A stretch of DNA of 23,711 bases from CABRXV01 sp900754955 (GTDB lineage: Bacteria > Actinomycetota > Coriobacteriia > Coriobacteriales > Eggerthellaceae). Where the stretch lies: assembly GCA_902475005.1 (NCBI GenBank), contig CABRXV010000029.1, positions 1 through 23,711 of the forward strand, written 5' to 3'. The notes beneath the pieces were generated by a model that worked only from the letters and a program-made list of their open reading frames with translations, was not told the origin of the DNA and ran no database searches. This document shows positions 6,837 to 14,572 of this stretch, piece by piece (the stretch's first letter is position 1; the number at the start of each line of letters is the position of its first letter). The position numbers were made by a program, and so were the translations under genes.

Positions 6837-7709
6837 CTAGCGCTTGTCGGCGAGGAAGAAGAGCGCCATGGTGCCCGGGCCCGAGTGCGCGCCGATGACG
6901 GGATCGACGTAGTTGATCACCACGTCGCGCACGCCGAAGCGCGAGCGCACGAGGTCGGCGACGAACTCCGCGTCCTCGATGCAGTCGCCGTGCGTGATGA
7001 ACACCATCTGGTCCTCGACGGGGCGGATGGCGCTTTCGTCCATGTGATCGACGAGCGCGATGAGCGATTTCTTGCGGCCGCGCACCTTCTCGAGCGGGAT
7101 GAGATGCCCCTCGTCGTCGACGTGCATGACGGGTTTGATGTTGAGGATGGTGCCCGCCCAAGCGCTCGTCTTCGACACGCGCCCGCCGCGCCAGAGGAAC
7201 ATGAGATCGTCAACGGTGAACCAGTGCGCGAGGTGCAGCTTGTTTTCTTCGAGCCAGGTGTACACCTCCTCGAGCGAGGCGCCCGCGCGCGCTTTCTGGG
7301 CGGCGTACCACACGAGTAGGCCCTGGCCGCCCGATGCGGCGAGCGTGTCGACGGAGCGAACGGTTCGCTCGGGGTACTGCGCCGCGAGGTCTTTGAGGAG
7401 CAGGCCGATCGCCTGATAGGTGCCCGAGAGGCCGCTTGAGAAACCGATGTAGAGCACGTCGCGCCCCGCGTCGAGCAGACCGCGCAGCAGATCCTCCGAC
7501 TCGGCGAGGTTGGGCAGCGACGTGGTGATCACCTTGCCCTCGCGCATCATGGTGTAGAACTGCTTGAGGTCGGTACGCTCACCCTTGAGGTAGCTTTGGT
7601 ACTGCTCGCCGTCCACCATGAAGGTGAGCGGCAGGATGTGAAGCCCGAACTCGTCGATCATGTCCTCGACCAGGTTGCACGACGAATCGGTGACGATCTC
7701 GAAATTCAT
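6837..7709 (-). CDS. DegV family (FakB-like) fatty-acid-binding protein
   Basis: This is a DegV-fold protein (290 aa, typical length). Members bind a fatty acid, and in Firmicutes the FakB proteins present it to the kinase FakA for phosphorylation and use in membrane lipids. Family features are VTDSSCNL (6-13), TTSLPN (62-67), SSGLSGTYQ (91-99), LMFLWRGGRVS, NIKPV, GRKKS with the conserved Arg, and GAHSGPGTMALFF with H275 near the C terminus. Ser/Thr residues in TSLP and SSGLSGT contact the fatty-acid carboxylate in solved relatives. The start at 7709 was chosen over an in-frame upstream start at 7775 because of a perfect AAGGAGG (7714-7720) and the typical MNFEIVTDSS opening. No fakA is visible in the window. 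It is the first gene of a unit with dinB. Confidence 0.92.
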   Translation of the reverse strand: MNFEIVTDSSCNLVEDMIDEFGLHILPLTFMVDGEQYQSYLKGERTDLKQFYTMMREGKVITTSLPNLAESEDLLRGLLDAGRDVLYIGFSSGLSGTYQAIGLLLKDLAAQYPERTVRSVDTLAASGGQGLLVWYAAQKARAGASLEEVYTWLEENKLHLAHWFTVDDLMFLWRGGRVSKTSAWAGTILNIKPVMHVDDEGHLIPLEKVRGRKKSLIALVDHMDESAIRPVEDQMVFITHGDCIEDAEFVADLVRSRFGVRDVVINYVDPVIGAHSGPGTMALFFLADKR

Positions 7710-7746
7710 GGGGCCTCCTTCGGGCGCCGTCGTTCTTGCGGTCTGT

Positions 7747-7752
7747 ATTGTA
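7747..7752 (-). promoter_or_regulatory. Candidate -10 box of degV-dinB
   Basis: TACAAT read on the minus strand lies about 38 bases before the degV start. No good -35 is present at the expected distance, so this is a plausible but unproven promoter. Confidence 0.4.
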
Positions 7753-7861
7753 GCCCAATCGTCCCGCCGCGGCACGCCCGGTGGCGTGCTTGTACCGTTG
7801 CAACGGGGCGCTGTGCGGCGGCTGCGATACCGCGCGGCGAAACAGAACGGAAACGTGCGGC

Positions 7862-7890
7862 TTGCCTTCGCGGATGCGAACGTCTAGAAT
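7862..7890 (+). promoter_or_regulatory. Promoter of the amino acid permease gene
   Basis: TTGCCT (7862-7867) and TAGAAT (7885-7890) are separated by exactly 17 bases. This is a good sigma-70-type arrangement, giving a leader of roughly 60 bases before the ATG at 7960. Confidence 0.6.
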
Positions 7891-7899
7891 GCCGAAGTG

Positions 7900-7923
7900 C
7901 TTTAACACTACACTGTACTAAAG
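7900..7923. promoter_or_regulatory. 24-base dyad just after the permease promoter
   Basis: The pattern is CTTTA-N2-AC-N6-GT-N2-TAAAG, with 14 of 24 bases in perfect symmetry. It would begin about 3 bases after the predicted transcription start. That is a typical place for a repressor operator controlling the permease. Confidence 0.4.
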
Positions 7924-7959
7924 TATCAAACCGACAAACGACAGGGGAAAGAGGGGATC

Positions 7960-9444
7960 ATGAGCGAGCAGACGGAACAGGGCGTGACGCTGCGGCGCAC
8001 GTTCGGCTTGCGTGAGGCCATCACCATCACCGCGGGCACGGTCATCGGCGTCGGCCTGTTCACCACGGGCGGCAACATTGTCGGCGAGATGGGCTCGGGC
8101 GTCATCTTCGCCACGTTCATCGCGATGCTCATCAGCGTGTATCCCGCGCTGCTTTACGGCGAGATGGGCGCGGCGCTGCCGTACGCGGGTGGCACGTACC
8201 GCTACGCCTCGCTCGGCCTCGGGCGTCCCTTCGGGTTCCTTGCGGGTTGGAACTTCATCATCTCGCTCATCTCGGTGACGGCAGGCGAGGCTCTCGCGTT
8301 CAGCTACTACTTCAAGACGATGTTCGCCGCGTTCGGCGTCGAGCTGCCGATCGACGACACGGTGATCGCGTGCATCGTGCTCATCGGCTTCATCATCACC
8401 AACGTGCGCGGCGTGCAGCTCACGGGTCGTCTGCAGAACGGCTTCATGTTCTTCTTCTGGGGCGTGGCGGTCATCTGGTTCCTCACGATGATCCCCAACG
8501 TGGCGCTGCCGAACTTCGTCGAGACGCCGGCGTTCCTCGAGAACATGGGCGCAGGCGGGTTCATCGCCGCCGTGGCGATGATCTGGTGGTGCTTCGCGGG
8601 CTTTGAAACCTGCTGCGCGATGGGCGAGGAGATCAAGCATCCGCACATCAACATCCCGCGCGCCCTCATGCTCTCGCCGTTCATCATCTTCGCGGTGAAC
8701 GCGCTCTTCCAGTGGTTCCTCGTGGGCCTCGTGCCGCCCGAGGGGCTCGGCGCGGTGGCGACCTCGTCGGCGCCCTACGCCGAGGCCATGATGTCGGCGG
8801 GCATCCTCGGTCTGCCGCTGCTTCTGCTCGCGGCGGGCGTGGCGTTCGGCGGCGACTTCTCCACCATGAACGCGAGCATCGCGGTGCCTCCGCGCTACCT
8901 TTACACCATGGCGCGCGACGGCTCGATGCCCCGCATCTTCGCCAAGCTGCACCCGCGGTTCCAGACGCCGTACGTGGCGATCTGCGTGCTCGGCGCCATC
9001 ACCGTGGTGCTCGTTGCGACGGGCTCGCTCGTGTACATCTCGAACCTGAGCCTGTTCGGCGACCTGTTCTACTACGTGATCGGCATCGCCGCCGCCTTCG
9101 GCCTGCGCCGGCGCATGCCCGACCTCAAGCGTCCGTTCAAGGTGCGCGGCCTGCTCATCGGCGCACCGGTGAGCGTCGTCATCTACCTGGTGATGATGAC
9201 GCAGCTCGCCACCGAGGCGCTCGTGACGGGTGTCATCTGGTGCGTGGTGGGTCTGGTGATCTACGCGGTGTGCCGCAAGGTGTACGGTGCGCCCGAGCAG
9301 CTCGATCTCGCCGCAGTGGAGACGGGCGATCCCGAGCCCGAGGAGCGGGCGAAGATGGATCGCGAGTTCCGCATCTGGGCGGTGGTCACCGCAGTGGCCG
9401 TGGTCGTGGCGATCGGACTGTACGCGCTGCCGTTCGCCGTGTAG
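7960..9444 (+). CDS. APC-superfamily amino acid permease
   Basis: This is a cytoplasmic-membrane amino acid transporter of the APC superfamily (494 aa, about 12 hydrophobic segments, typical length). The first membrane segment has GTVIGVGLF (26-34), the broken-helix substrate-binding motif of this fold. EMGAALPYAGGTYRY and GFLAGWNF follow in segments 2-3, then the ICFAGFE-like region WWCFAGFETC in segment 6. The loop with PPRYLYTMARDGSMPRIFAK before segment 9 is characteristic of the family. A charged tail containing DPEPEERAKMDREFRIW precedes the last segment. The ribosome binding site is GAAAGAGGGG just before the ATG. It appears to be a single-gene unit with its own promoter and terminator. 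The substrate cannot be assigned from sequence alone. Confidence 0.9.
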   Translation: MSEQTEQGVTLRRTFGLREAITITAGTVIGVGLFTTGGNIVGEMGSGVIFATFIAMLISVYPALLYGEMGAALPYAGGTYRYASLGLGRPFGFLAGWNFIISLISVTAGEALAFSYYFKTMFAAFGVELPIDDTVIACIVLIGFIITNVRGVQLTGRLQNGFMFFFWGVAVIWFLTMIPNVALPNFVETPAFLENMGAGGFIAAVAMIWWCFAGFETCCAMGEEIKHPHINIPRALMLSPFIIFAVNALFQWFLVGLVPPEGLGAVATSSAPYAEAMMSAGILGLPLLLLAAGVAFGGDFSTMNASIAVPPRYLYTMARDGSMPRIFAKLHPRFQTPYVAICVLGAITVVLVATGSLVYISNLSLFGDLFYYVIGIAAAFGLRRRMPDLKRPFKVRGLLIGAPVSVVIYLVMMTQLATEALVTGVIWCVVGLVIYAVCRKVYGAPEQLDLAAVETGDPEPEERAKMDREFRIWAVVTAVAVVVAIGLYALPFAV

Positions 9445-9494
9445 CTTCGGCGTCATCGCTGGCTGCAGGCTCGCTTCTTCGTGCTCAGCCTTCC

Positions 9495-9547
9495 GCGCGC
9501 CCCGCGCTGTGCGTTTCACGTGCAGAATGCGGGGCGCGCCTTCTTTT
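9495..9547 (+). terminator. Terminator of the permease gene
   Basis: An 11-bp perfect stem GCGCGCCCCGC (9495-9505) pairs with 9529-9539. An inner helix (9507-9513 with 9519-9525) extends it. TTCTTTTG follows. Confidence 0.8.
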
Positions 9548-9560
9548 GTTTGCGAAGCTG

Positions 9561-9578
9561 TATAATTTAGCGATTAAA
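9561..9578 (+). promoter_or_regulatory. marR -10 box and candidate operator
   Basis: A perfect TATAAT (9561-9566) lies about 47 bases before the marR start. No convincing -35 is seen. TTTAGCGATTAAA (9566-9578) is a TTTA-N5-TAAA inverted repeat that begins at the last base of the -10 and covers the expected transcription start. This is a common position for MarR autorepression. Confidence 0.5.
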
Positions 9579-9612
9579 CAATTCAGTTTCGACAACAACG
9601 AAGGACGGATGC

Positions 9613-10155
9613 ATGGAAGACGAGGAGTTCGACGGTTTTAAACGCGAGCTCCACGATGTGTTTCGCCGCATTCGCCGGGGGCACCACGTGCCGCCCGAGC
9701 GTTTGGGCGATCTCACGTCGGGGGAGTCGATGATCGTCATGACCATCGCACGCGCCGCCCGCCACGGGCGCGTCGTACGGCCGGGTGTGGTGGCGCACAT
9801 GGCCGACACCACGCCGAGCGCGCTGTCGCAGATGCTCAAGTCGCTCGAGCGCAAGGGCTATGTGGTGCGCGAGCGGCTCGGCGGCGACTCGCGCGGCATC
9901 GCGCTCGAGCTGACCGAGGAGGGGCGCGCCCTTGCCCAGGAGGGGGAGCGGCTGCGCGATGCGTATCTGAGGGAGCTCTTCGCCTACCTCGGCGAGGACG
10001 ACGTGCGCGCGCTCGTGCGCGTCATCAAGCGCATGGCCGAGTTCTTCGAGACGAAGCAGGATCAGGTAAGCGCGGCGACGGGCGATGACGCATGCTCAGC
10101 CGGCGAACGCGCGGCGGACGACGACTCAGAGAGCGGTGAGGCGTCGTGCGTATAA
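9613..10155 (+). CDS. MarR family transcriptional regulator
   Basis: This is a winged-helix DNA-binding regulator (180 aa; family about 140-160), probably a dimeric repressor released by a small ligand. The recognition helix lies around residues 67-87 (TPSALSQMLKSLERKGYVV). It is followed by the wing with the conserved GDSRG (D92, R94) and ELTEEGRAL. The C-terminal 30 residues are an acidic, Ser/Ala-rich tail not needed for the fold. AAGGA lies 7 bases before the ATG. It is the first gene of a three-gene unit and overlaps the next gene by 10 bases. Location suggests it represses itself and the ABC exporter; the ligand is unknown. Confidence 0.92.
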   Translation: MEDEEFDGFKRELHDVFRRIRRGHHVPPERLGDLTSGESMIVMTIARAARHGRVVRPGVVAHMADTTPSALSQMLKSLERKGYVVRERLGGDSRGIALELTEEGRALAQEGERLRDAYLRELFAYLGEDDVRALVRVIKRMAEFFETKQDQVSAATGDDACSAGERAADDDSESGEASCV

Positions 10156-12311
10156 TCCGTTACCTCAAAAACGCCAAGCTCGCCATGGTGATCATCGTGG
10201 TGCTGCTTGTCGTGCAGGCGTTCACCGACCTGGCGCTGCCGCACTACACGTCCAACATCGTGGACGTGGGCATCCAGCAGTCGGGCATCGAGCATGCGGC
10301 GACGGACGTCATGAGCGCTGATACCTTCGAGGCGGCCTGCATGATGGCGACCGATGACGACGAGGAGCTGCTGCGCGCCTCCTACGATGCGGGCGACGAT
10401 GGGCTCTATCACCTCAACGAAACGGGTCGCGCGCAGATCGACGCGCTCGATGCGGCCCTCGAGCTGCCGCTCGTGGCCGTACACTACGGCGACTCGATGG
10501 GGAGTTTCGATCTCGCGCAGCTCAAGGCGGCCTACGATGCGGGTGCGGTGAGCAAAGATCAGATCGCTGCGGGGCTCGACGCGGTCAAGGCGCAGCTCGG
10601 CGACCGTGCCGACGCGCTCGTCGGCCAGCAGGCGATCGAAGCCGCGAAGGCCGAGTACGCTGCGGTGGGCTACGACGTGTCCGCCATTCAGATGACCTAC
10701 CTGCTCAAGGTGGGCGGGCTCATGCTCGGTCTCGCCGCGCTCGGCACACTTGCGGCGATCGGCGTGGGCTACGTCGCTTCGCGTACGGGCGCCAAGATCG
10801 GTCGCATGCTGCGCGGGCGCCTGTTCGAGCGCGTTGTCGCGTTCTCCGACCGCGAAGTCCAGGGCTTCTCGGCCGCCTCGCTCATCACGCGTGGCACCAA
10901 CGACATCCAGCAAATCCAGATGGTCACCGTCATGCTGCTGCGCATGGTGCTCTACGCGCCTATCCTCGCCATCGGCGGCATCATCATGGTGTCGACGACC
11001 AATGCGGCGATGAGCTGGATCATCGTGCTCGCGGTGGTGTGCTTGTTCGTGGTGGTGGGCTTCCTCATGTTCTTCGCGATGCCGAAGTTCCGCATCATGC
11101 AAAAGCTCATCGACCGCGTGAACCTCGTGGCGCGCGAGATGCTCACGGGTCTGCCGGTCATCCGCGCGTTCGACCGCCAGGAGTTCGAGGCTGCGCGCTT
11201 CGACGATGCGAACCGCACTCTCATGCGCACGCAGCTGTTCACCAACCGCGTCATGACCTTCATGATGCCCTCGATGATGCTCATCATGAACGGCGTGAGC
11301 GTGCTCATCATCTGGGTGGGCGGCTCCTACATCGACACGGGCGTCATCCAGACGGGCGACATGATCGCGTTCATCTCCTATTCGATGACCATCATCATGT
11401 CGTTCCTCATCATCGGCATGATCTCCATCATGCTGCCGCGTGCCGACGTGGCGGCTCAGCGCGTGAACGAGGTGCTCGACACGGTGCCGAGCGTGGCCGA
11501 CCCTGCGCATCCACGTGACGCCGAGCTGCCGCAGGCGGGCGGGGCGCGCATCGCGTTCGAGGACGTGTCCTTCGGCTACGCGGGCGAGGGCGACGGCGAC
11601 ATGGAACCCGTGCTTGAGCACATCAGCTTCACGGTGGAGCCGGGTACGACCTGCGCCATCGTGGGTTCCACCGGATCGGGTAAGTCCACGGTCGTGAAGC
11701 TCATCGAGCGGTTCTACGACGTCACCGCTGGCGCGGTGAAGATCGACGGCATCGATGTGCGCGAGCTCACCCAGAACGGGCTGCGCCGAGCCGTGGGCTA
11801 CGTGCCGCAGAAGGCGTTCCTCTTCTCGGGAACCATCGATTCCAACATCGCCTACGCCGATGCGGGCATGCCCGACGAGCAGGTGCGCGCGGCAGCCGGC
11901 ATCGCGCAAGCTGTTCCGTTCATCGAGGCGAAGGAGCGCGGCTTCGAGGACGCCATCGCGCAGGGCGGCACGAACGTGTCGGGCGGCCAGCGCCAGCGCC
12001 TCTGCATCGCGCGCGCCATCGCCTCGAATGCACGCGTGCTGCTGTTCGACGACAGCTTCTCCGCGCTCGACTACAAGACCGACTCCCAGCTGCGCCGCGC
12101 GCTGAGCGAGAGCCTCGGCGACCGCACGTGCATCATCGTGGCGCAGCGCATCTCCACTGTCATGGACGCCGACCAGATCATCGTGCTCGACGAGGGCCGC
12201 ATGGTGGGCAGGGGTACGCACGCCGAGCTCATGCGCACGTGCGAGGAGTACCGCGAGATCGCCTACTCGCAGCTTTCGGCGGAGGAACTGGAAGGGGGTG
12301 ATGCGGCATGA
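10146..12311 (+). CDS. ABC exporter half-transporter, degenerate-site subunit
   Basis: This is a type IV (MsbA-like) ABC exporter subunit with a membrane domain followed by an ATPase domain (721 aa; usual about 580-600). A GTG start overlaps the marR stop by 10 bases, with GGTGAGG just upstream. Membrane segment 1 is at about 13-33 and segment 2 at about 185-211. Between them lies a roughly 135-residue extracytoplasmic insert (45-180), rich in Ala and Asp. The ATPase domain has Walker A GSTGSGKST (K513), Q-loop Q555, signature VSGGQ (611-615), and Walker B with D635. The next residue, normally the catalytic Glu, is Asp (D636), and the H-loop His is Gln (Q667). These changes mark the non-catalytic half of a heterodimeric multidrug-type exporter whose partner is the next gene. 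The exported substrate is unknown. Confidence 0.93.
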   Translation: MRIIRYLKNAKLAMVIIVVLLVVQAFTDLALPHYTSNIVDVGIQQSGIEHAATDVMSADTFEAACMMATDDDEELLRASYDAGDDGLYHLNETGRAQIDALDAALELPLVAVHYGDSMGSFDLAQLKAAYDAGAVSKDQIAAGLDAVKAQLGDRADALVGQQAIEAAKAEYAAVGYDVSAIQMTYLLKVGGLMLGLAALGTLAAIGVGYVASRTGAKIGRMLRGRLFERVVAFSDREVQGFSAASLITRGTNDIQQIQMVTVMLLRMVLYAPILAIGGIIMVSTTNAAMSWIIVLAVVCLFVVVGFLMFFAMPKFRIMQKLIDRVNLVAREMLTGLPVIRAFDRQEFEAARFDDANRTLMRTQLFTNRVMTFMMPSMMLIMNGVSVLIIWVGGSYIDTGVIQTGDMIAFISYSMTIIMSFLIIGMISIMLPRADVAAQRVNEVLDTVPSVADPAHPRDAELPQAGGARIAFEDVSFGYAGEGDGDMEPVLEHISFTVEPGTTCAIVGSTGSGKSTVVKLIERFYDVTAGAVKIDGIDVRELTQNGLRRAVGYVPQKAFLFSGTIDSNIAYADAGMPDEQVRAAAGIAQAVPFIEAKERGFEDAIAQGGTNVSGGQRQRLCIARAIASNARVLLFDDSFSALDYKTDSQLRRALSESLGDRTCIIVAQRISTVMDADQIIVLDEGRMVGRGTHAELMRTCEEYREIAYSQLSAEELEGGDAA

Positions 12312-14380
12312 GCGCCAACGAGAAGATGAAGAAGGCGGGCGCGCAGGCCTGGCAGCGCCGTGCTGCGCGCGCAGGCAATCCCGTCGCAGCTGACGTGATA
12401 CGCACGGACGTGCTCGAGCAGGCGGGCGTGCACGTGCCGTTCGGCGCACCTGACACCACGCCCGAAGAACGCGCGGCGCGCCGCGAGGCGGCGGCGTACG
12501 CGATGGAGCAGGCGAGCGCCTCGACGAAGGGCCCGCGCCGTCCCCGCCGCGGCGGTCATCACGGCCACGGTCCCATGATGGCGGGCGCGAAGGCGAAGGA
12601 CTTCAAGGGCACGATGCGCCGCATGATCTCCTTCATGGGCCGCTTCAAGGCGGCGCTCGTGGTGGTGCTCCTGTTCGCCGTTGGCTCGACGGTGTTCAAC
12701 ATCGTGGGGCCGAAGGTGCTCTCGCAGGCCACCACCGAGCTGTTCAACGGCATAGCCGCGAAGCTTGCCGGCACGGGCGGCATCAACTACGATGCGGTGG
12801 CGCGCATCCTCGTGGCGACGCTCGCGCTCTACGGCGTGAGCGCGGTGTGCTCGTTCGTCCAGGGCTGGATGATGACCTCGGTGTCCCAGCGCACGTGCTA
12901 CCAGCTGCGTCGCGAGATCGCCGCGAAGATCGACCGCATGCCCATGGGGTACTTCGAGCGCACGTCGGTGGGTGACACGCTCTCGCGCATCACCAACGAC
13001 ATCGACACGCTCGGCCAGAGCTTCAACCAAGGTCTCACCCAGCTCGTCACGAGCGTCACGATGATCGTGGGCGTGCTCATCATGATGCTCACCATCAATC
13101 CGCTCATGACGCTCGTCACGCTGTTCATCATCCCGGTGTCGGCAGTGCTCGTGAAGGTGATCGTGTCGCGTTCGCAGCGCTACTTCCGCCAGCAGCAGGA
13201 AACGCTCGGCCTCATCAACGGCCAGGTTGAGGAAACGTTCTCGGGCCATGCCGTCGTGAAGGCGTTCGGTCAGGAGGCGCGCGTGGTGCGCCAGTTCGGG
13301 ATCACCAACGACCGCCTCTACGAGAGCGCGTGGAAATCGCAGTTCCTCTCGGGCCTCATGCAGCCCGTGATGAACTTCGTGAGCAACGCGGGCTACGTGG
13401 CGGTGGCGGTGCTCGGCAGCTTCTTCGCCGTGCAGGGCATCATCACGGTGGGTGACATCCAGGCGTTCATCCAGTACGTGCGCAACTTCACGCAGCCCAT
13501 CACGCAGCTCACCCAGGTGTCGAACATCCTGCAGATGATGGCGGCATCGGCCGAGCGCGTGTTCGAGTTCCTCGACGAGCCCGAGGTGGAGCCTGAGGAG
13601 GCGAAGGTGCGCGCCGCCGAGGTGAACTGCGACGTGCAGTTCGACCACGTGAGCTTTGGGTATGCACCTGACAAACCCGTGATCAGGGATTTCTCAGCCT
13701 CGGTACGCGAGGGGCAGACCGTGGCGCTCGTGGGACCCACGGGCGCGGGCAAGACCACCATGGTCAAGCTCCTCATGCGCTTCTACGACGTGAACGGTGG
13801 CGCCATCCGTATCGGCGGGCACGACGTGCGCGACTTCGATCGCAACGACCTGCGCAGCATGTTCGCCATGGTGCTGCAGGACACGTGGCTGTTCAAGGGC
13901 ACGGTGCGTGAGAACATTCGCTACGGCAAGCTCGACGCCACCGATGAGGAAGTGGTCGCGGCGGCGAAGGCGGCCTACGCGCATCACTTCATCTCGACGC
14001 TGCCGCACGGCTACGACACCGAGATCAACGAGGACGCCACCAACATCAGCGAGGGCCAGCGCCAGCTGCTCACCATCGCGCGCGCCATTCTGGCCGACCG
14101 TCGCATGCTCATCCTCGACGAGGCCACCTCGAGCGTGGACACGCGCACCGAGGAGCGCATCCAGAAGGCCATGGATAACCTCATGGCGGGGCGTACCTCC
14201 TTCGTCATCGCGCACCGCCTGTCCACCATCCGCAACGCCGATCTTATCCTCGTGATCCGCGACGGCGATATCGTCGAGCAGGGCACGCATGACGAGCTGC
14301 TTACCGCAGGCGGCTTCTACGCCGATCTGTACACCTCGCAGTTCGCCAAGGAAGCCCAACGCGGCGAAGACGACGAGTAA
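12308..14380 (+). CDS. ABC exporter half-transporter, catalytic-site subunit
   Basis: This is the partner half-transporter (690 aa). Its ATG overlaps the previous stop in ATGA, implying coupled translation and equal amounts. An unusual cytoplasmic N-terminal extension of about 110 residues precedes membrane segment 1 (about 112-132). It is Ala/Arg-rich, then carries a basic Gly/His stretch (RRGGHHGHG) and AKDFKGTMRRM, the usual family lead-in. The ATPase domain has Walker A GPTGAGKTT (K482), Walker B LILDE with D604 and the canonical catalytic E605, and H-loop H636. The signature is the degenerate ISEGQ (580-584) rather than LSGGQ. It therefore supplies the good Walker motifs to a site completed by the partner's intact VSGGQ. 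This is the TM287/288-like heterodimer pattern. Confidence 0.93.
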   Translation: MSANEKMKKAGAQAWQRRAARAGNPVAADVIRTDVLEQAGVHVPFGAPDTTPEERAARREAAAYAMEQASASTKGPRRPRRGGHHGHGPMMAGAKAKDFKGTMRRMISFMGRFKAALVVVLLFAVGSTVFNIVGPKVLSQATTELFNGIAAKLAGTGGINYDAVARILVATLALYGVSAVCSFVQGWMMTSVSQRTCYQLRREIAAKIDRMPMGYFERTSVGDTLSRITNDIDTLGQSFNQGLTQLVTSVTMIVGVLIMMLTINPLMTLVTLFIIPVSAVLVKVIVSRSQRYFRQQQETLGLINGQVEETFSGHAVVKAFGQEARVVRQFGITNDRLYESAWKSQFLSGLMQPVMNFVSNAGYVAVAVLGSFFAVQGIITVGDIQAFIQYVRNFTQPITQLTQVSNILQMMAASAERVFEFLDEPEVEPEEAKVRAAEVNCDVQFDHVSFGYAPDKPVIRDFSASVREGQTVALVGPTGAGKTTMVKLLMRFYDVNGGAIRIGGHDVRDFDRNDLRSMFAMVLQDTWLFKGTVRENIRYGKLDATDEEVVAAAKAAYAHHFISTLPHGYDTEINEDATNISEGQRQLLTIARAILADRRMLILDEATSSVDTRTEERIQKAMDNLMAGRTSFVIAHRLSTIRNADLILVIRDGDIVEQGTHDELLTAGGFYADLYTSQFAKEAQRGEDDE

Positions 14381-14414
14381 CGCTGCGACTGCAGCGGGGC
14401 GCTCTCAGGCGAAA

Positions 14415-14480
14415 GAGGGGGCGGGTTTTCGTTTCGTCAGGCGCGACGGGACGAAACCCCGCCCCCTCGTCTGGTTTTAG
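14415..14480 (+). terminator. Terminator of the marR-ABC operon
   Basis: A long stem with three mismatches (14415-14438 with 14445-14468) begins with 11 uninterrupted pairs of GAGGGGGCGGG. It is followed by CTGGTTTTAG. The T-rich tail is offset by about 5 bases, but the hairpin is very stable. Confidence 0.75.
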
Positions 14481-14514
14481 CGTGCTGTCGATGGTAAAGG
14501 GCTGGGCGTTTATA

Positions 14515-14520
14515 TATACT
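14515..14520 (+). promoter_or_regulatory. Candidate -10 box for the ileS operon
   Basis: TATACT lies in an A/T-rich patch (TTTATATATACT) that stands out from its surroundings. A TGGTAA at 14492-14497, 17 bases upstream, is a weak -35. The leader to the ileS start is only about 40 bases, too short for a T-box riboswitch. Confidence 0.5.
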
Positions 14521-14557
14521 GATCAGGTTTGTGACGCGGTTTATACGAAAGGTTGGA

Positions 14558-14572
14558 ATGTCTCGTGGCTAA
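14558..14572 (+). other. Possible four-codon overlapping ORF at the ileS start
   Basis: ATG TCT CGT GGC TAA begins 5 bases after GAAAGG (14547-14552) and ends inside the third codon of ileS, in another frame. It is better spaced from that ribosome binding site than the ileS GTG is. It may be chance, or it may tune initiation at ileS. Confidence 0.2.

Noticed and set aside
10151..10156. TATAAT at the marR/ABC junction as an internal promoter
   Set aside because: It lies inside overlapping coding sequence just after the GTG start, so a transcript from it would miss the start codon of the first ABC gene. It is probably chance.
10062..12449. Minus-strand open frame of 795 codons opposite the first ABC gene
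   Set aside because: This is a GC-bias shadow. The sense strand carries every ABC motif, while the antisense product is a His/Asp/Arg-rich sequence without domains.
14481..14564. T-box riboswitch before ileS
   Set aside because: Only about 85 bases are available, and neither the conserved T-box sequence nor an antiterminator fold is visible.
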